A DNA stretch of 64,000 nucleotides from UBA9464 sp003445095 (GCA_035437945.1 DAOMZG010000001.1:22311-86310); one strand, 5' to 3'. Positions 38,117-47,547 are shown, counted from the stretch's first letter. The notes: a model not told the origin generated them from the letters alone. Made by a program: numbers and translations.

Positions 38117-41100
38117 ATGAGCCGATTCCTTCGCTTCGCCGTCGTCAGTTGCGCTGCCTTGTTGGCTACCGCTGTGCTCCATGCCGCCGAACCATTGCGC
38201 GTGTTCATTCGTGCCGGGGCGAAGACCCACGGTCCCAACCAGCACGATCATCCTCGTTTCCTCGGCGATTGGACCAAATTGCTCGGCGAGCGTGGGCTCA
38301 AGGTGGACGGCTCGATGAATTTTCCTACCGCGGCCCAACTCGACGCGACCGACGTGGTGGTGATTTACGCGGCCGACGGGATGAAGATCACAGGCGCCGA
38401 CCGCGCGAACTTCGAAAAATTCCTGCAACGCGGCGGCGGATTTGTAGTGATCCACGATGGGGTCGTGAGTGGTGATCAAAACGACTGGGCGAAACAAGTT
38501 CAGGGCGGATCCTGGCGCTGGGACGGCGAAAAGAAGACCCAATGGCACGAGGGCGAAGTGGGCCTCTACTTCGTGGATCAAGAGCATCCGATTACCAAGG
38601 GCGTCTCGAACTTCGACTGGAAAGATGAAGTCTATAACCAGCTCGACATGTCGCCCGACGTTCACGTGCTCGCGGTGAGCTTCGTCGATGTGTTCAATAT
38701 CTGGCCGCAATTGTGGACTTACGAGAAGACTTGGATGGGCGGTTCTGCCCCGTATCGCGCCTTCGTCAGCATTCCGGGGCACGAGTATGATGTCTTCAAC
38801 ACGCCGCACTATCGGACGCTCTTGCTCCGAGGAATCGCCTGGGCGGGCAAACGGTCGAACGTCGACGAGTTTTGCACCCGCGAAGAATTGGCCTCGATCC
38901 AATATCCTGCCGGCGGTCCACGTCGGGCGGCCGATGCCATTAAAACGTTTCAGCTCCATCCCGAGTTCAACGTCACGCTGGCCGCGGACGAAACGGCGGC
39001 CGAGAAAATCATGGCGCTCGATTGGGATCCTCAAGGTCGCATGTGGGTCGTTGAAACGCCCGAGTACCCTGGCGGTCTCGACGTCAACAAAAACGACTTC
39101 AAAGCGTATTGGAATCGCGCACAGGATCCGACGCACTTTCCCGTCGGTGGCAAACAGCCCCGAAAGCCGAAGGATCGAATCTCAATTCTGACTGATACCA
39201 ACGGCGATGGCGTCATGGACTCGAAGAAAGTATTTGCGGACGGACTCGAATTACCGACCTCGTTCGTGTTCTACAAGGATGGCGTCATCGTTTCGCAAGC
39301 GCCGGATATTCTGTGGATTCGGGACACCAACCATGATGGCGCAGCCGACAAGGTTGAAGTTTTGTATACCGGCTGGGGTACGTTCGACACTCACGCCGTC
39401 ATTAACAATCTCCGGTGGGGTCCGGACGGCTGGGTGTATGGCACGGTGGGCTACACACGAGGCAAAGTGAAGTCGGGAGACGGTTCGAAGGACTTCGGTG
39501 ATATCGCGGCCGGCGTCTATCGATTTCGTCCCGATGGCTCGATGCTGGAACAAATTGCCGCCGGCGGATGCAACACTTGGGGCTGCGAGGTCGCACCCGA
39601 CGGGGAGATCGTCTTCACCACGGCCACCTGCGGCGAGCCCATCTGCCATGTCGTCATTCCCGAAAAGATCTTGGCGCGAGGCCAAGTGGGGGGGCTGAAG
39701 TCGTTCCTGAACATCATCGAGGAGAATAAGATTTATCCGGCATTCGACGAGAAGCGCCAGCCATACGTGCAGATCGACTGGGTGGGCGCGTGGACTGCGG
39801 CCGCCGGGGCTACGATTTACGATGGCGGCGCGTGGCCGGCGAAGTGGGCGCCCGAAGACCGCTATTCTTTCTTCATGGGTGAAGCGACGCGGCAGCTCTT
39901 CCACCACGAATTTCTCGACCCAAAGGGCGCGACCTATCAGGGCCGCAAAGAAGACGGTCGGAAGCAGACGGAATTCCTCGCGAGCACCGATTACTGGTTC
40001 CGCCCGATTCATAGCCGCGTTGGCCCTGACGGCGCACTCTACGTGGTGGACTTCTACAACCAGATCGCGGTGCACAACGACACCCGCGGTCCGGCGCACG
40101 GCGCTCGCAACGCCGCGGCCCGTCCCGACCGCGATCATCACTTCACGCGACTCTGGCGGGTGCAGCACAAAGACGCCCAACCGCTGCCGCCATTTCGGCT
40201 CGATGCGGCGGACCCGGCCGGACTTGTGTCCATGCTCGCCCATCCGAATGGTTGGGTGCGGCTCACCGCCAATCGCCTGCTCAACGAAACGCAACCGACA
40301 ACGGTCACGCCGGCGCTGACGGCGATGCTGAAGACGAGTCCCAGTCGTTACGGGCGCATCCAAGCACTCTACACCCTGAACAATCTCGGCCAGCTTGATG
40401 ACGCACTGCTCTTGGCGGGATTGAGCGACGCGAACGGCAGTGTGCGGAAGAACGCGGCCCGCATCGCCGCCGAGCGCACGCAAGTTGGAGCCGATAATTT
40501 GAAGGCCATTCAGGCGATGCTGAACGACTCCGATGGCCGAGCGAAGATCAATGCGTTGATGGCGCTCGGAAGCTTTCCTCCGAGTCGCGAGACGGCCGAC
40601 GCGGTGGTCGCGGCTTGGCCCAGTTTCAAAGATCCCTGGCTGGAATCCGCGGCGGTGGGTGCGGCGGCACGCGACCCGCTTCTCTATCTGCAAGCCGCTT
40701 TCGCCTCCAAGGATCCGGCCTTTGTGGCTGGATTCGTTCCACATCTAGCGCGCCTCGTGGCCATCCAAGGAGACCCGGGTAAAGCCGCGAGATTCGTGAT
40801 GCTGCTCGGCGCTTCCTCGGCTCGGACTGATCCGTTGAAACAGGCCGCGCTCGACAGCTTCACGCCGAATCTCAAAGCCGACGTCGTGCCTGCGCCGACC
40901 GCCCCGCTGATGACGGCGCTGCGGTATTTACTGGCCACGGAACGCACCGCGGGGTCGGTGCTTCCGCTGGTCGCGCGGTGGGACAAGGAAGGCAAGCTGA
41001 CGGAGGCGGTTAAGCCCGCGGTCGCCAAGGCTGAAGCGCAACTCGCCAATGCGTCCTTAAGTGACGATGTCCGTGGTCAAGTGGCGGCGAATCTGGTCGG

Positions 41101-43240
41101 GGTTCGCAAGATGGATTCTTCCATCGTCCCGGCCGTGGCGGGTTTGCTCGGTAGCGGGGCTAGTCCGACATTGCAAAAGAAGGTTGTGGAGGCGCTCGGT
41201 TCGCAGCCGGACTCCGCCGCGGCCTTGGTGGCTGCGTTCCCGAAACTCCCGCCGGAAGTTGTCGAGCCAGCCTTCGGGCAAATCGTTAAGCGGAGCGATA
41301 CGACGAGTGCCTTCCTCGATCTTTTGGCGGCGAAACAAGTGGATTTGCTGGTACTCGGTCCGGCGCGCCAACATCGGCTTCGCACCCATCCTGACATGAC
41401 CGTCGCCAAGCGGGCTAACACGGTCATTGACGAATTGAAGGGGCCCGAGGCGAAACAGAAGGACGCGTTGATCGCGAAGTTTTCTTCGGAGGTGATCAAG
41501 CCGGGCAACGTGGAGAACGGCGCCAAGCTGTACACCGCCAACTGTGCCGGCTGCCATGTCTTCAAGACCGAGGGCCGCAATCTCGCGCCCGCCCTTACCG
41601 GCATGGGCGCACATGGCCCGGCTGATTTGCTCGTTCACATCATCGATCCGAACCGCCTCGTGGAGCCGAACTTCATTTCGACCCTGATCGAAACCAAAGA
41701 CGATCAGGCGTACGACGGGATTATCGAACGCGAGAACGCCCAGGAAGTCGTGCTGCGCAATGCCACCAGCGATATCACTTTGCGAACGGCCGACATCAAG
41801 TCGCGCTCCAGTTCAGGGCGCTCGCTGATGCCCGAGGGCTTTGAGCAACTGGGCGCCGACGGCCTTCGCGATCTCCTTGCCTATATTTGTGCTGATGAGA
41901 ACCGATTCCGCATGCTCGATCTGACCAGCGCCTTCACGGCGAACAACAGTCGCGGGCTTTACAACAGCCCGGACAATACCGACGAAACCGTGGCGTTTCG
42001 CAGTTACGGAATGAAGCGAGTGGACGATATTCCATTTGACGTCATCAGCCCGCTGAAGGCCATCGCCAACGTCGTCGTCCTAAAGGGGGGCACACCGAAC
42101 GCCTGGTCTCGCAAATCGCTCCCACAGAAGGTGGAAGTAAAAGTCGGCGTGCCAGCCAATCGGTTACATTTTCTCGGCGGCGTTGCCGGCTGGGGGTACC
42201 CAGCGGTCAACGACGATAAGCTGCCGGTACTCAAAACGACCGTCTATTTCGCCGATGGTTCTAAGGAAGAACTGATCCAGACCAACGGCCAAGAGATCGC
42301 GGATTACATCGGCCAGATCGATGTGCCGAAATCGAAGGGCCTGCCGCAGTTTACTCGTCGGGGCCAGATTCGATGGCTCACTCAGGACATCAAAGGCACT
42401 GGCGTGATTGAGAAGCTGACACTCGAAAGCTACGACAATCACGTCGCGCCTACGATCTTTGCGATCACCGCCGACAATGGTCCTCGGGGCGCAACTCCGA
42501 CCTCGTCGACTGCTCCCGCGCCAGCCGCGGCCAACGCGGCGACTCAATTGTCGGCGGCACCCAAGACTGCCTTGCGCGTCCTTATCGTGGGCGGCGGCAG
42601 TAGCCATAACTTCCAACGCTGGTTCAATCTCGCGGACGTGGAAACGCTGCGCGAACTGCCGGGAGCCGTCGTCGCCTACACGGAGAACACCGATGACATC
42701 GCATCGGCGGCGCCGAACGCAGATGTGATTTACCTGAGCAACAACAAGCCGATTGGTAGCGCCGCCTCCCGCAAAGCGATCTTCGACCACGTGCAGGCTG
42801 GCAAGGGCCTGCTCTTGATTCATCCGGCATTGTGGTACAACTGGGCCGACTGGCCCGAATACAATCGGCAATTGGTGGGTGGCGGCGCCAAGAGCCACGA
42901 CAAGTTCGGCGAATTTGAAGTGACGGTCCTCAACACGCCGAAATCTCCGGTCAGTGCCGGACTGCCCGCCTCGTTCAAGATCTCCGACGAATTGTATCAC
43001 TACGTCCGCGACGATCAGGGAGTGCCGCCCATGATTCTGGCCACCGGCAAGTCGCCGTTGGATGGCCGGGAATTCCCGGTGCTCTGGCTCAGCCAAGCTC
43101 GCGACGGACGCATCGTTTGCCTGACGCTCGGGCACGATGGGCAAGCGCACAGCCACCCGGCGTACAAGCAACTCCTCAAACAGGCAGCGAACTGGGCTGC
43201 GGGCCGCGAACCTCTTAAGCCGACGGCCAGCCAGCCATGA
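38117..43240 (+). CDS. ThuA / PVC membrane-bound dehydrogenase / haem-binding / ThuA fusion
   Basis: A 1707-residue exported protein. Signal peptide VVSCAALLATAVLHAA, then a ThuA-like domain (about 30-255; VVVIYAADGMKITGADRANF, FVVIHDGVVSG). Next is the PVC-type dehydrogenase beta-propeller (about 275-690; KIMALDWDPQGRMWVVETPE, ILTDTNGDGVMDSKKVFADG, LYVVDFYNQIAVHND), followed by HEAT-like repeats (about 700-1090). A cytochrome c-type domain has CAGCH at residues 1143-1147. A beta-rich domain (about 1290-1440) and a second ThuA domain (about 1485-1695; GKGLLLIHPALWYNWADWPE) close the protein. Haem and dehydrogenase modules of this kind typify Planctomycetes/Verrucomicrobia; two ThuA domains in one chain is less common. 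Likely a periplasmic redox enzyme on a sugar-like substrate; function not proven. Confidence 0.93.
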   Translation: MSRFLRFAVVSCAALLATAVLHAAEPLRVFIRAGAKTHGPNQHDHPRFLGDWTKLLGERGLKVDGSMNFPTAAQLDATDVVVIYAADGMKITGADRANFEKFLQRGGGFVVIHDGVVSGDQNDWAKQVQGGSWRWDGEKKTQWHEGEVGLYFVDQEHPITKGVSNFDWKDEVYNQLDMSPDVHVLAVSFVDVFNIWPQLWTYEKTWMGGSAPYRAFVSIPGHEYDVFNTPHYRTLLLRGIAWAGKRSNVDEFCTREELASIQYPAGGPRRAADAIKTFQLHPEFNVTLAADETAAEKIMALDWDPQGRMWVVETPEYPGGLDVNKNDFKAYWNRAQDPTHFPVGGKQPRKPKDRISILTDTNGDGVMDSKKVFADGLELPTSFVFYKDGVIVSQAPDILWIRDTNHDGAADKVEVLYTGWGTFDTHAVINNLRWGPDGWVYGTVGYTRGKVKSGDGSKDFGDIAAGVYRFRPDGSMLEQIAAGGCNTWGCEVAPDGEIVFTTATCGEPICHVVIPEKILARGQVGGLKSFLNIIEENKIYPAFDEKRQPYVQIDWVGAWTAAAGATIYDGGAWPAKWAPEDRYSFFMGEATRQLFHHEFLDPKGATYQGRKEDGRKQTEFLASTDYWFRPIHSRVGPDGALYVVDFYNQIAVHNDTRGPAHGARNAAARPDRDHHFTRLWRVQHKDAQPLPPFRLDAADPAGLVSMLAHPNGWVRLTANRLLNETQPTTVTPALTAMLKTSPSRYGRIQALYTLNNLGQLDDALLLAGLSDANGSVRKNAARIAAERTQVGADNLKAIQAMLNDSDGRAKINALMALGSFPPSRETADAVVAAWPSFKDPWLESAAVGAAARDPLLYLQAAFASKDPAFVAGFVPHLARLVAIQGDPGKAARFVMLLGASSARTDPLKQAALDSFTPNLKADVVPAPTAPLMTALRYLLATERTAGSVLPLVARWDKEGKLTEAVKPAVAKAEAQLANASLSDDVRGQVAANLVGVRKMDSSIVPAVAGLLGSGASPTLQKKVVEALGSQPDSAAALVAAFPKLPPEVVEPAFGQIVKRSDTTSAFLDLLAAKQVDLLVLGPARQHRLRTHPDMTVAKRANTVIDELKGPEAKQKDALIAKFSSEVIKPGNVENGAKLYTANCAGCHVFKTEGRNLAPALTGMGAHGPADLLVHIIDPNRLVEPNFISTLIETKDDQAYDGIIERENAQEVVLRNATSDITLRTADIKSRSSSGRSLMPEGFEQLGADGLRDLLAYICADENRFRMLDLTSAFTANNSRGLYNSPDNTDETVAFRSYGMKRVDDIPFDVISPLKAIANVVVLKGGTPNAWSRKSLPQKVEVKVGVPANRLHFLGGVAGWGYPAVNDDKLPVLKTTVYFADGSKEELIQTNGQEIADYIGQIDVPKSKGLPQFTRRGQIRWLTQDIKGTGVIEKLTLESYDNHVAPTIFAITADNGPRGATPTSSTAPAPAAANAATQLSAAPKTALRVLIVGGGSSHNFQRWFNLADVETLRELPGAVVAYTENTDDIASAAPNADVIYLSNNKPIGSAASRKAIFDHVQAGKGLLLIHPALWYNWADWPEYNRQLVGGGAKSHDKFGEFEVTVLNTPKSPVSAGLPASFKISDELYHYVRDDQGVPPMILATGKSPLDGREFPVLWLSQARDGRIVCLTLGHDGQAHSHPAYKQLLKQAANWAAGREPLKPTASQP

Positions 43241-43288
43241 CCGGGTCCACAGATCCGGTTCTGGGCTGTATCAAGCCGGTGGGAGGGA

Positions 43289-43306
43289 GGTGTGAAGGTT
43301 CACACC
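43289..43306. terminator. short perfect hairpin between convergent genes
   Basis: GGTGTGAA-GG-TTCACACC is an 8-bp perfect stem lying 48 bp after the ThuA fusion gene and overlapping the end of the endonuclease III gene. It could serve as a bidirectional terminator, but there is no T-run on either side. Confidence 0.35.
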
Positions 43307-43953
43307 CGACCGTTGGAAGGACAGAGCTCGCGGATTTCGCAATGTTCGCAATCGGGTCGCCGCGCTGAGCACCGACGTCGGCCGTGCCAGATCAACCAAT
43401 GACTCAATAACGTCCAGTCCGTGGGTGGTACGAGCGCCATCAGGGCCCGCTCAATTTTCACCGGATCCGTTTCGCGAGTGAGCCGGAGCCTCTGAGAGAG
43501 CCGAGCAACGTGGGTGTCCACGACAACGCCGACGTTGATACCAAACGCATTTCCCAAAACGACATTGGCGGTCTTGCGTCCCACTCCGTCCAGCGCGGTC
43601 AGTTCCTCCATCGACTGAGGCACTGCGCCTTGATGCCTTACAATAAGCTTCCGACAGGTGGACTGGATATTCTTCGCCTTGTTTCGAAAAAGGCCGAGGC
43701 GACGAATGCCCTCGGCCAGTTGATTGGGCGCTGCTTCGGCGTAATCGGCCGCGGTCCGGTACTTCTGGAAGAGATCGGCTGTTACACGGTTGACCTGCAC
43801 GTCAGTGCATTGAGCCGATAAGATAGTTGCGATCAACAACTCGAGCGGATTCGAGAAGACGAGTTCGCAATGAGCGTCGGGATAGGTTCGTCGGAGCCGG
43901 GCGAGGATTTCCCGGGTTCGGGTGACGAGGGCGCGCGGCGATTCACGAGGCAC
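43300..43953 (-). CDS. nth: endonuclease III
   Basis: DNA glycosylase/AP lyase that removes oxidised pyrimidines in base excision repair. The protein (about 217 residues from the chosen start) contains LELLIATILSAQCTDVQVNR, the helix-hairpin-helix LTALDGVGRKTANVVLGNAF with the catalytic lysine (GRK), the catalytic aspartate in VDTHVARLSQRL, and the C-terminal [4Fe-4S] cluster ligands in CSARRPDCEHCEIRELC with exact C-x6-C-x2-C-x5-C spacing. All key residues are present. The open frame begins 40 codons earlier with TTG, but a GTG at 43953 gives normal family length; the start is uncertain. No ribosome site is clear. Confidence 0.93.
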   Translation of the reverse strand: MPRESPRALVTRTREILARLRRTYPDAHCELVFSNPLELLIATILSAQCTDVQVNRVTADLFQKYRTAADYAEAAPNQLAEGIRRLGLFRNKAKNIQSTCRKLIVRHQGAVPQSMEELTALDGVGRKTANVVLGNAFGINVGVVVDTHVARLSQRLRLTRETDPVKIERALMALVPPTDWTLLSHWLIWHGRRRCSARRPDCEHCEIRELCPSNGRV

Positions 43954-44101
43954 GACACCGGGATAGCGTTGACTAAGGTTGGCGGCAAATCCGGCGTGGG
44001 TTCTGATGGGTCGTCGCCGTGTGCACCAAGCGGCTAACCCAGCCGCCGACGCTGAGTGTACTTCGTTCAGCAACTATCGGGAGGACGACGGATAAACTCA
44101 G

Positions 44102-44243
44102 TGAGTCAATCTCTTCATACTCGCTTGACTCAATCGAGTTTCAACGGCAGTGAAGCGCCTTCGTGATTCGATTTTCGAAGTTCCAGTCCCGGCCTGACCC
44201 TCTCATTGTGCTCCGTCGAGGGCACCGGTGCCTGGGGTCAGGC
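44102..44243 (+). promoter_or_regulatory. structured leader region ahead of cysTWA
   Basis: Two inverted repeats lie in the 365-bp region before cysT: TGAGTCAA/TTGACTCA (44102-44109 and 44125-44132, perfect) and GCCTGACCC/GGGTCAGGC (44192-44200 and 44235-44243, perfect). The second encloses the palindrome GGCACCGGTGCC (44221-44232). The nested hairpins look like a structured 5' leader or operator region. I could not match it to a known riboswitch class. Confidence 0.45.
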
Positions 44244-44318
44244 TTATCCGCACAAGCTCGGCTAGCGGGTGAGTGGTGCCGAGCCCGTTAGATCCGGTTG
44301 GCAAAGTCCGGTCCCTGA

Positions 44319-45143
44319 ATGGCCTTCAAGAAACACAGTCCGCTGCCCGGATTCAGCCTGACGTTGGGGTTTTCCCTGTTCTATTTGGGGGCCATTGTGC
44401 TGATTCCGCTAGGCGCGCTGGCGTTACGGTCAACTTCTTTGACCTGGGACGAATTCTGGCGGGTATGCACTACTCCAGAGGCGCTCGCCGCGTATCGCCT
44501 CACCTTCGGCGCTTCGTTCATCGCCGCGGTATTGAATGCCATCTTTGGGACGTTACTGGCTTGGGTTTTGACGCGGTACGAGTTTCCTGGACGGCAATTC
44601 CTGGACGCGCTGGTGGACTTTCCGTTCGCACTTCCGACTGCCGTGGCCGGGTTAACACTCGCAGACCTGTTTTCGCCCAACGGATGGCTGGGCCAATTCC
44701 TGGTACCGTGGGGAATCCATGGCGCGTTCACACGGCTGGGAGTTGTCATCGCCCTCACGTTCACGGGATTGCCCTTCGTGGTTCGAACGCTGCAACCGGT
44801 GATTGAGAATATCGAAAAGGAACTAGAGGAAGCCGCGGCAACGTTGGGAGCCAATCGCGGACAGACGTTTTTGAAGGTGATCGCGCCGATGTTGTTTCCG
44901 GCAATCCTCACCGGGTTTGCCCTGGCGTTCGGGCGGGCCATCGGGGAGTACGGGTCGGTCGTCTTCATCTCGGGGAACATTCCTTTCAAGACTCAGATTG
45001 CCCCGCAACTAATCTACTATCGTCTCGAGCAACACGATTACCCCGGCGCCATGGCGATCTCGGTGGTTCTGTTGGTGATCTCTTTTGTGCTGCTCGCCAT
45101 CGTTAACTTCCTCGAACGCTGGGCGAGTCGTTTCGAACGCTGA
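44319..45143 (+). CDS. cysT: sulfate/thiosulfate ABC transporter permease CysT
   Basis: Inner-membrane permease of 274 residues. Six hydrophobic segments are visible, from SLFYLGAIVLIPLGALAL to the last helix ISVVLLVISFVLLAIVNFL. The binding-protein-dependent transport signature (EAA loop) reads EEAAATLGANRGQTFLKVIA, which contacts the ATPase. Other typical parts are FPFALPTAVAGLTLADLFSP and GRAIGEYGSVVFISGNIPFK; the latter, with GEYGSVVFI, is characteristic of CysT/CysU sulfate permeases. ATG 44319 is used. It heads a three-gene operon, with only 3 bp to cysW. The periplasmic binding protein (Sbp/CysP) gene is absent. Confidence 0.95.
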   Translation: MAFKKHSPLPGFSLTLGFSLFYLGAIVLIPLGALALRSTSLTWDEFWRVCTTPEALAAYRLTFGASFIAAVLNAIFGTLLAWVLTRYEFPGRQFLDALVDFPFALPTAVAGLTLADLFSPNGWLGQFLVPWGIHGAFTRLGVVIALTFTGLPFVVRTLQPVIENIEKELEEAAATLGANRGQTFLKVIAPMLFPAILTGFALAFGRAIGEYGSVVFISGNIPFKTQIAPQLIYYRLEQHDYPGAMAISVVLLVISFVLLAIVNFLERWASRFER

Positions 45144-45146
45144 ATT

Positions 45147-46061
45147 ATGGCCGGAACTGTCAGACGCCGTTGGACCGAGGGTGCCCGCAAATCGCAGCGC
45201 GGCACGGAGGAATCCCCGTTCATCAAATGGACACTGATTGGGATTGCGCTGGCGTTTTGCGCCGTGTTTTTGCTGCTTCCGTTGGCGAACGTGTTTTATC
45301 AGGCGCTCAATAAGGGCTGGGCCCATTACTGGGGCGCTCTCAGTAATCCGAACTCGATCGCCGCGATACAACTGACTGGTCTCGTGGCGTTGATCACGGT
45401 TCCACTCAACGTGCTTTTCGGGCTCGCGGCGGCCTGGGCAATCACGAAGTTCGATTTCAAGGGCAAGCCGCTGCTGACGACGTTGATCGATCTGCCGTTT
45501 GCAGTTTCACCGGTCGTGGCTGGATTGGTGTTTGTCGTTCTGTTCGGCTTGCAGGGCTATTTTGGGAGGTGGCTCGACGACCGAGATCTCAAGATCATTT
45601 TCGCCGTACCGGGCATCGTGCTCGCGACGATTTTTGTGACGCTGCCCTTTGTAGCCCGCGAACTCATCCCGCTGATGCAGGCACAAGGCTCGGATCAAGA
45701 GCAGGCGGCGCTAACGCTCGGCGCGAATGGCTGGCAGACATTCTGGCGAGTGACCTTACCGAACATCAAGTGGGGACTGCTCTTCGGGGTCATCCTCTGC
45801 AACTCACGCGCGATGGGTGAATTCGGCGCGGTTTCCGTGGTGAGTGGGCATATCGAGGGGCGAACGGATACGATGCCCCTGCGGGTGGATAAACTGTACA
45901 ACGAATACGACGCCACAGCCGCGTTCGCGATCGCCAGTTTGCTGGCGTTGCTCGCGCTGGTCACCTTGGTTTTGAAAATGTTGCTGGAACGGAAGCAGCG
46001 TCGTGAGCAGGAGCGCGCTCAAGAAGTTCCGGGCGTTACGGAACCTGTCTCCGATTTTTGA
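45147..46061 (+). CDS. cysW: sulfate/thiosulfate ABC transporter permease CysW
   Basis: Second permease of the sulfate importer, 304 residues. It has the same six-helix plan and the EAA-like loop DQEQAALTLGANGWQTFWRV with TLPNIKWGLLFGVILC after it. The conserved signature NSRAMGEFGAVSVVSGHIEG, followed by TDTMPLRVDKLYNEYD, is diagnostic for CysW. The charged N-terminal 28 residues precede the first helix. The C-terminus carries a basic tail (LLERKQRREQERAQE). The gene lies 3 bp after cysT, and its stop codon is 2 bp before the cysA start, so all three are one transcript. Confidence 0.95.
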   Translation: MAGTVRRRWTEGARKSQRGTEESPFIKWTLIGIALAFCAVFLLLPLANVFYQALNKGWAHYWGALSNPNSIAAIQLTGLVALITVPLNVLFGLAAAWAITKFDFKGKPLLTTLIDLPFAVSPVVAGLVFVVLFGLQGYFGRWLDDRDLKIIFAVPGIVLATIFVTLPFVARELIPLMQAQGSDQEQAALTLGANGWQTFWRVTLPNIKWGLLFGVILCNSRAMGEFGAVSVVSGHIEGRTDTMPLRVDKLYNEYDATAAFAIASLLALLALVTLVLKMLLERKQRREQERAQEVPGVTEPVSDF

Positions 46062-46063
46062 CC

Positions 46064-47164
46064 ATGAGCATCGAGTTGCGCAACGTCTCCAAACGCTTTG
46101 GCGAGGTAGTCGCCGTTGATCAGGTCTCGTTTTCCGTAAGTGAGGGAGGCTTGATCGGTCTGCTGGGTCCGAGCGGCGGCGGCAAGACGACGGTACTCCG
46201 CATGATCGCCGGCCTCGAAATCCCAACCGAAGGCGACATTCTCATCCGGGGTAAGCGAGTGAACGACCTGACGGTCCAGGACCGCAACATCGGGTTTGTG
46301 TTCCAAGGTTATGCGTTGTTCAAGACGATGAACGTCTTCGAGAACATCGCGTTTGGCCTCAGGATCAAGAAATGGGCGAAGCACGACATCGAAGCGCGGG
46401 TGGCGGAGCTGCTGACGTTATTCGGCCTTCCTGGTCTCGAAAACCGCTTCCCGCACCAGCTCTCGGGGGGACAGCGGCAGCGGGTCGCGATCGCGCGTTC
46501 GTTGGCTCCGAAACCAAGTGTGCTGTTGTTGGACGAGCCGTTTGGCGCCGTGGACGCCAAGATTCGACAGGAGCTGCGCGAGTGGTTGGTGCGACTGCAT
46601 GACGAGCTCAATGTCACCACGGTCTTCGTCACGCACGACCAGGAAGAGGCGATGGAGGTTTGTAATCGGATCGTCATTTTCAGTCGCGGCCGGCTCGAAC
46701 AAATCGGAACTCCGCAAGAAGTGTACGAGCAGCCGCGGAACGAATTCGTCGCGCGGTTTATCGGAGTGATGAACGTACTTGAACTTCAGGTTCGCAATGG
46801 GGTCGCACGGGCCCACGAACTTACTTTTCCGGCGCATGGCGCAAGTGAAGGTCAAACCTTGCGGATTGGGTTTCGACCCTACGCGGTTCAAATCTCTGGA
46901 AGTCCGGGCGAACTCCGTTATCGCGCTCAAATCAAACACATCTACTTCCTGGGCGTGAATCTACGCATCGAATTGGAGACCCCCGAAGGACTGGTGATTC
47001 GGTCGCGCGTGAGCAAAGAAGAGTTCGGCCGGCAGGGAGTCAGCGAAGGAGACTTAGTCAGTTTCCAGATCCGCAATTATCGGGTCCTCGCCCGGGAAGG
47101 CGATACTCTGCCGCCCGAGGCCGCTACCATCTATTCCGCCCCGGATTTTGACGCGGGGATTTGA
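46064..47164 (+). CDS. cysA: sulfate/thiosulfate ABC transporter ATP-binding protein CysA
   Basis: ATPase of the sulfate importer, 366 residues. Walker A GPSGGGKTTVLRMIAGLE, Q-loop NIGFVFQGYALFKTMNVFEN, signature LSGGQRQRVAIARSLAPKPS, Walker B LLLDEPFGAVDAKIR and H-loop VFVTHDQEEAMEVCNR are complete. After about residue 235 comes a TOBE-type regulatory domain (LEQIGTPQEVYEQPRNEFVA, then MNVLELQVRNGVA and IYFLGVNLRIELE). An in-frame TTG occurs at 46058, but the ATG at 46064, two bases after the cysW stop, is the natural start. With cysT and cysW it would import sulfate or thiosulfate when supplied with a binding protein from elsewhere. Confidence 0.95.
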   Translation: MSIELRNVSKRFGEVVAVDQVSFSVSEGGLIGLLGPSGGGKTTVLRMIAGLEIPTEGDILIRGKRVNDLTVQDRNIGFVFQGYALFKTMNVFENIAFGLRIKKWAKHDIEARVAELLTLFGLPGLENRFPHQLSGGQRQRVAIARSLAPKPSVLLLDEPFGAVDAKIRQELREWLVRLHDELNVTTVFVTHDQEEAMEVCNRIVIFSRGRLEQIGTPQEVYEQPRNEFVARFIGVMNVLELQVRNGVARAHELTFPAHGASEGQTLRIGFRPYAVQISGSPGELRYRAQIKHIYFLGVNLRIELETPEGLVIRSRVSKEEFGRQGVSEGDLVSFQIRNYRVLAREGDTLPPEAATIYSAPDFDAGI

Positions 47165-47330
47165 GTACCGGTCCCGGTCGGCTGAGCCATTCACGCACCG
47201 AGAGCGCCGACGGATACGCGCGAGGCGAGACGCGAAACGGGCTCGTGGAGCGGCGCCGGCACGGGAACCCTGGAAACCGATGAAGAGACGAACGCGGGAC
47301 TTTCTAATCGAGCTAACCGTGCCTGGGTGC

Positions 47331-47525
47331 GCAGTTTATTCCCCTGACCTCCGTCGGTGGTTGTTTGGTGCTGCTTGAGCGGTTGGCTCCTCAGACCATC
47401 GGAATTGTGTTGGATAGTCCAGGCAGTCTTGCCGAGGTGTGAATCGATGCACCATTACGCCGCGGCACGAGGACACTCGGGCGCGTGGGTAAGGATGATC
47501 GGTTACGGTCAGGGGAATAAACTGC
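47331..47525. mobile_element. 195-bp MITE-like element with perfect 19-bp inverted ends
   Basis: GCAGTTTATTCCCCTGACC (47331-47349) is repeated exactly in inverse at 47507-47525. Pairing continues outward with one short mismatch into ctgggtg/cacccag-like sequence, giving about 25 of 27 matching positions. The 157-bp interior has no open frame worth calling. Length and perfect ends suggest a miniature inverted-repeat element; target-site duplication was not evident. It lies in the 380-bp spacer between the convergent cysA and YcaO genes, which otherwise shows nothing recognisable. Confidence 0.5.
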
Positions 47526-47547
47526 ATACCCAGATTGGATTTTAGGC

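Noticed and set aside
37733..39136. 467-codon minus-strand open frame
   Set aside because: Only the last 125 or so codons (37733-38109) look like protein; the rest runs antisense to the well-supported ThuA fusion gene.
39251..43171. Long minus-strand frames opposite the ThuA fusion gene
   Set aside because: They are antisense shadows produced by high GC at third positions; no family motif is visible.
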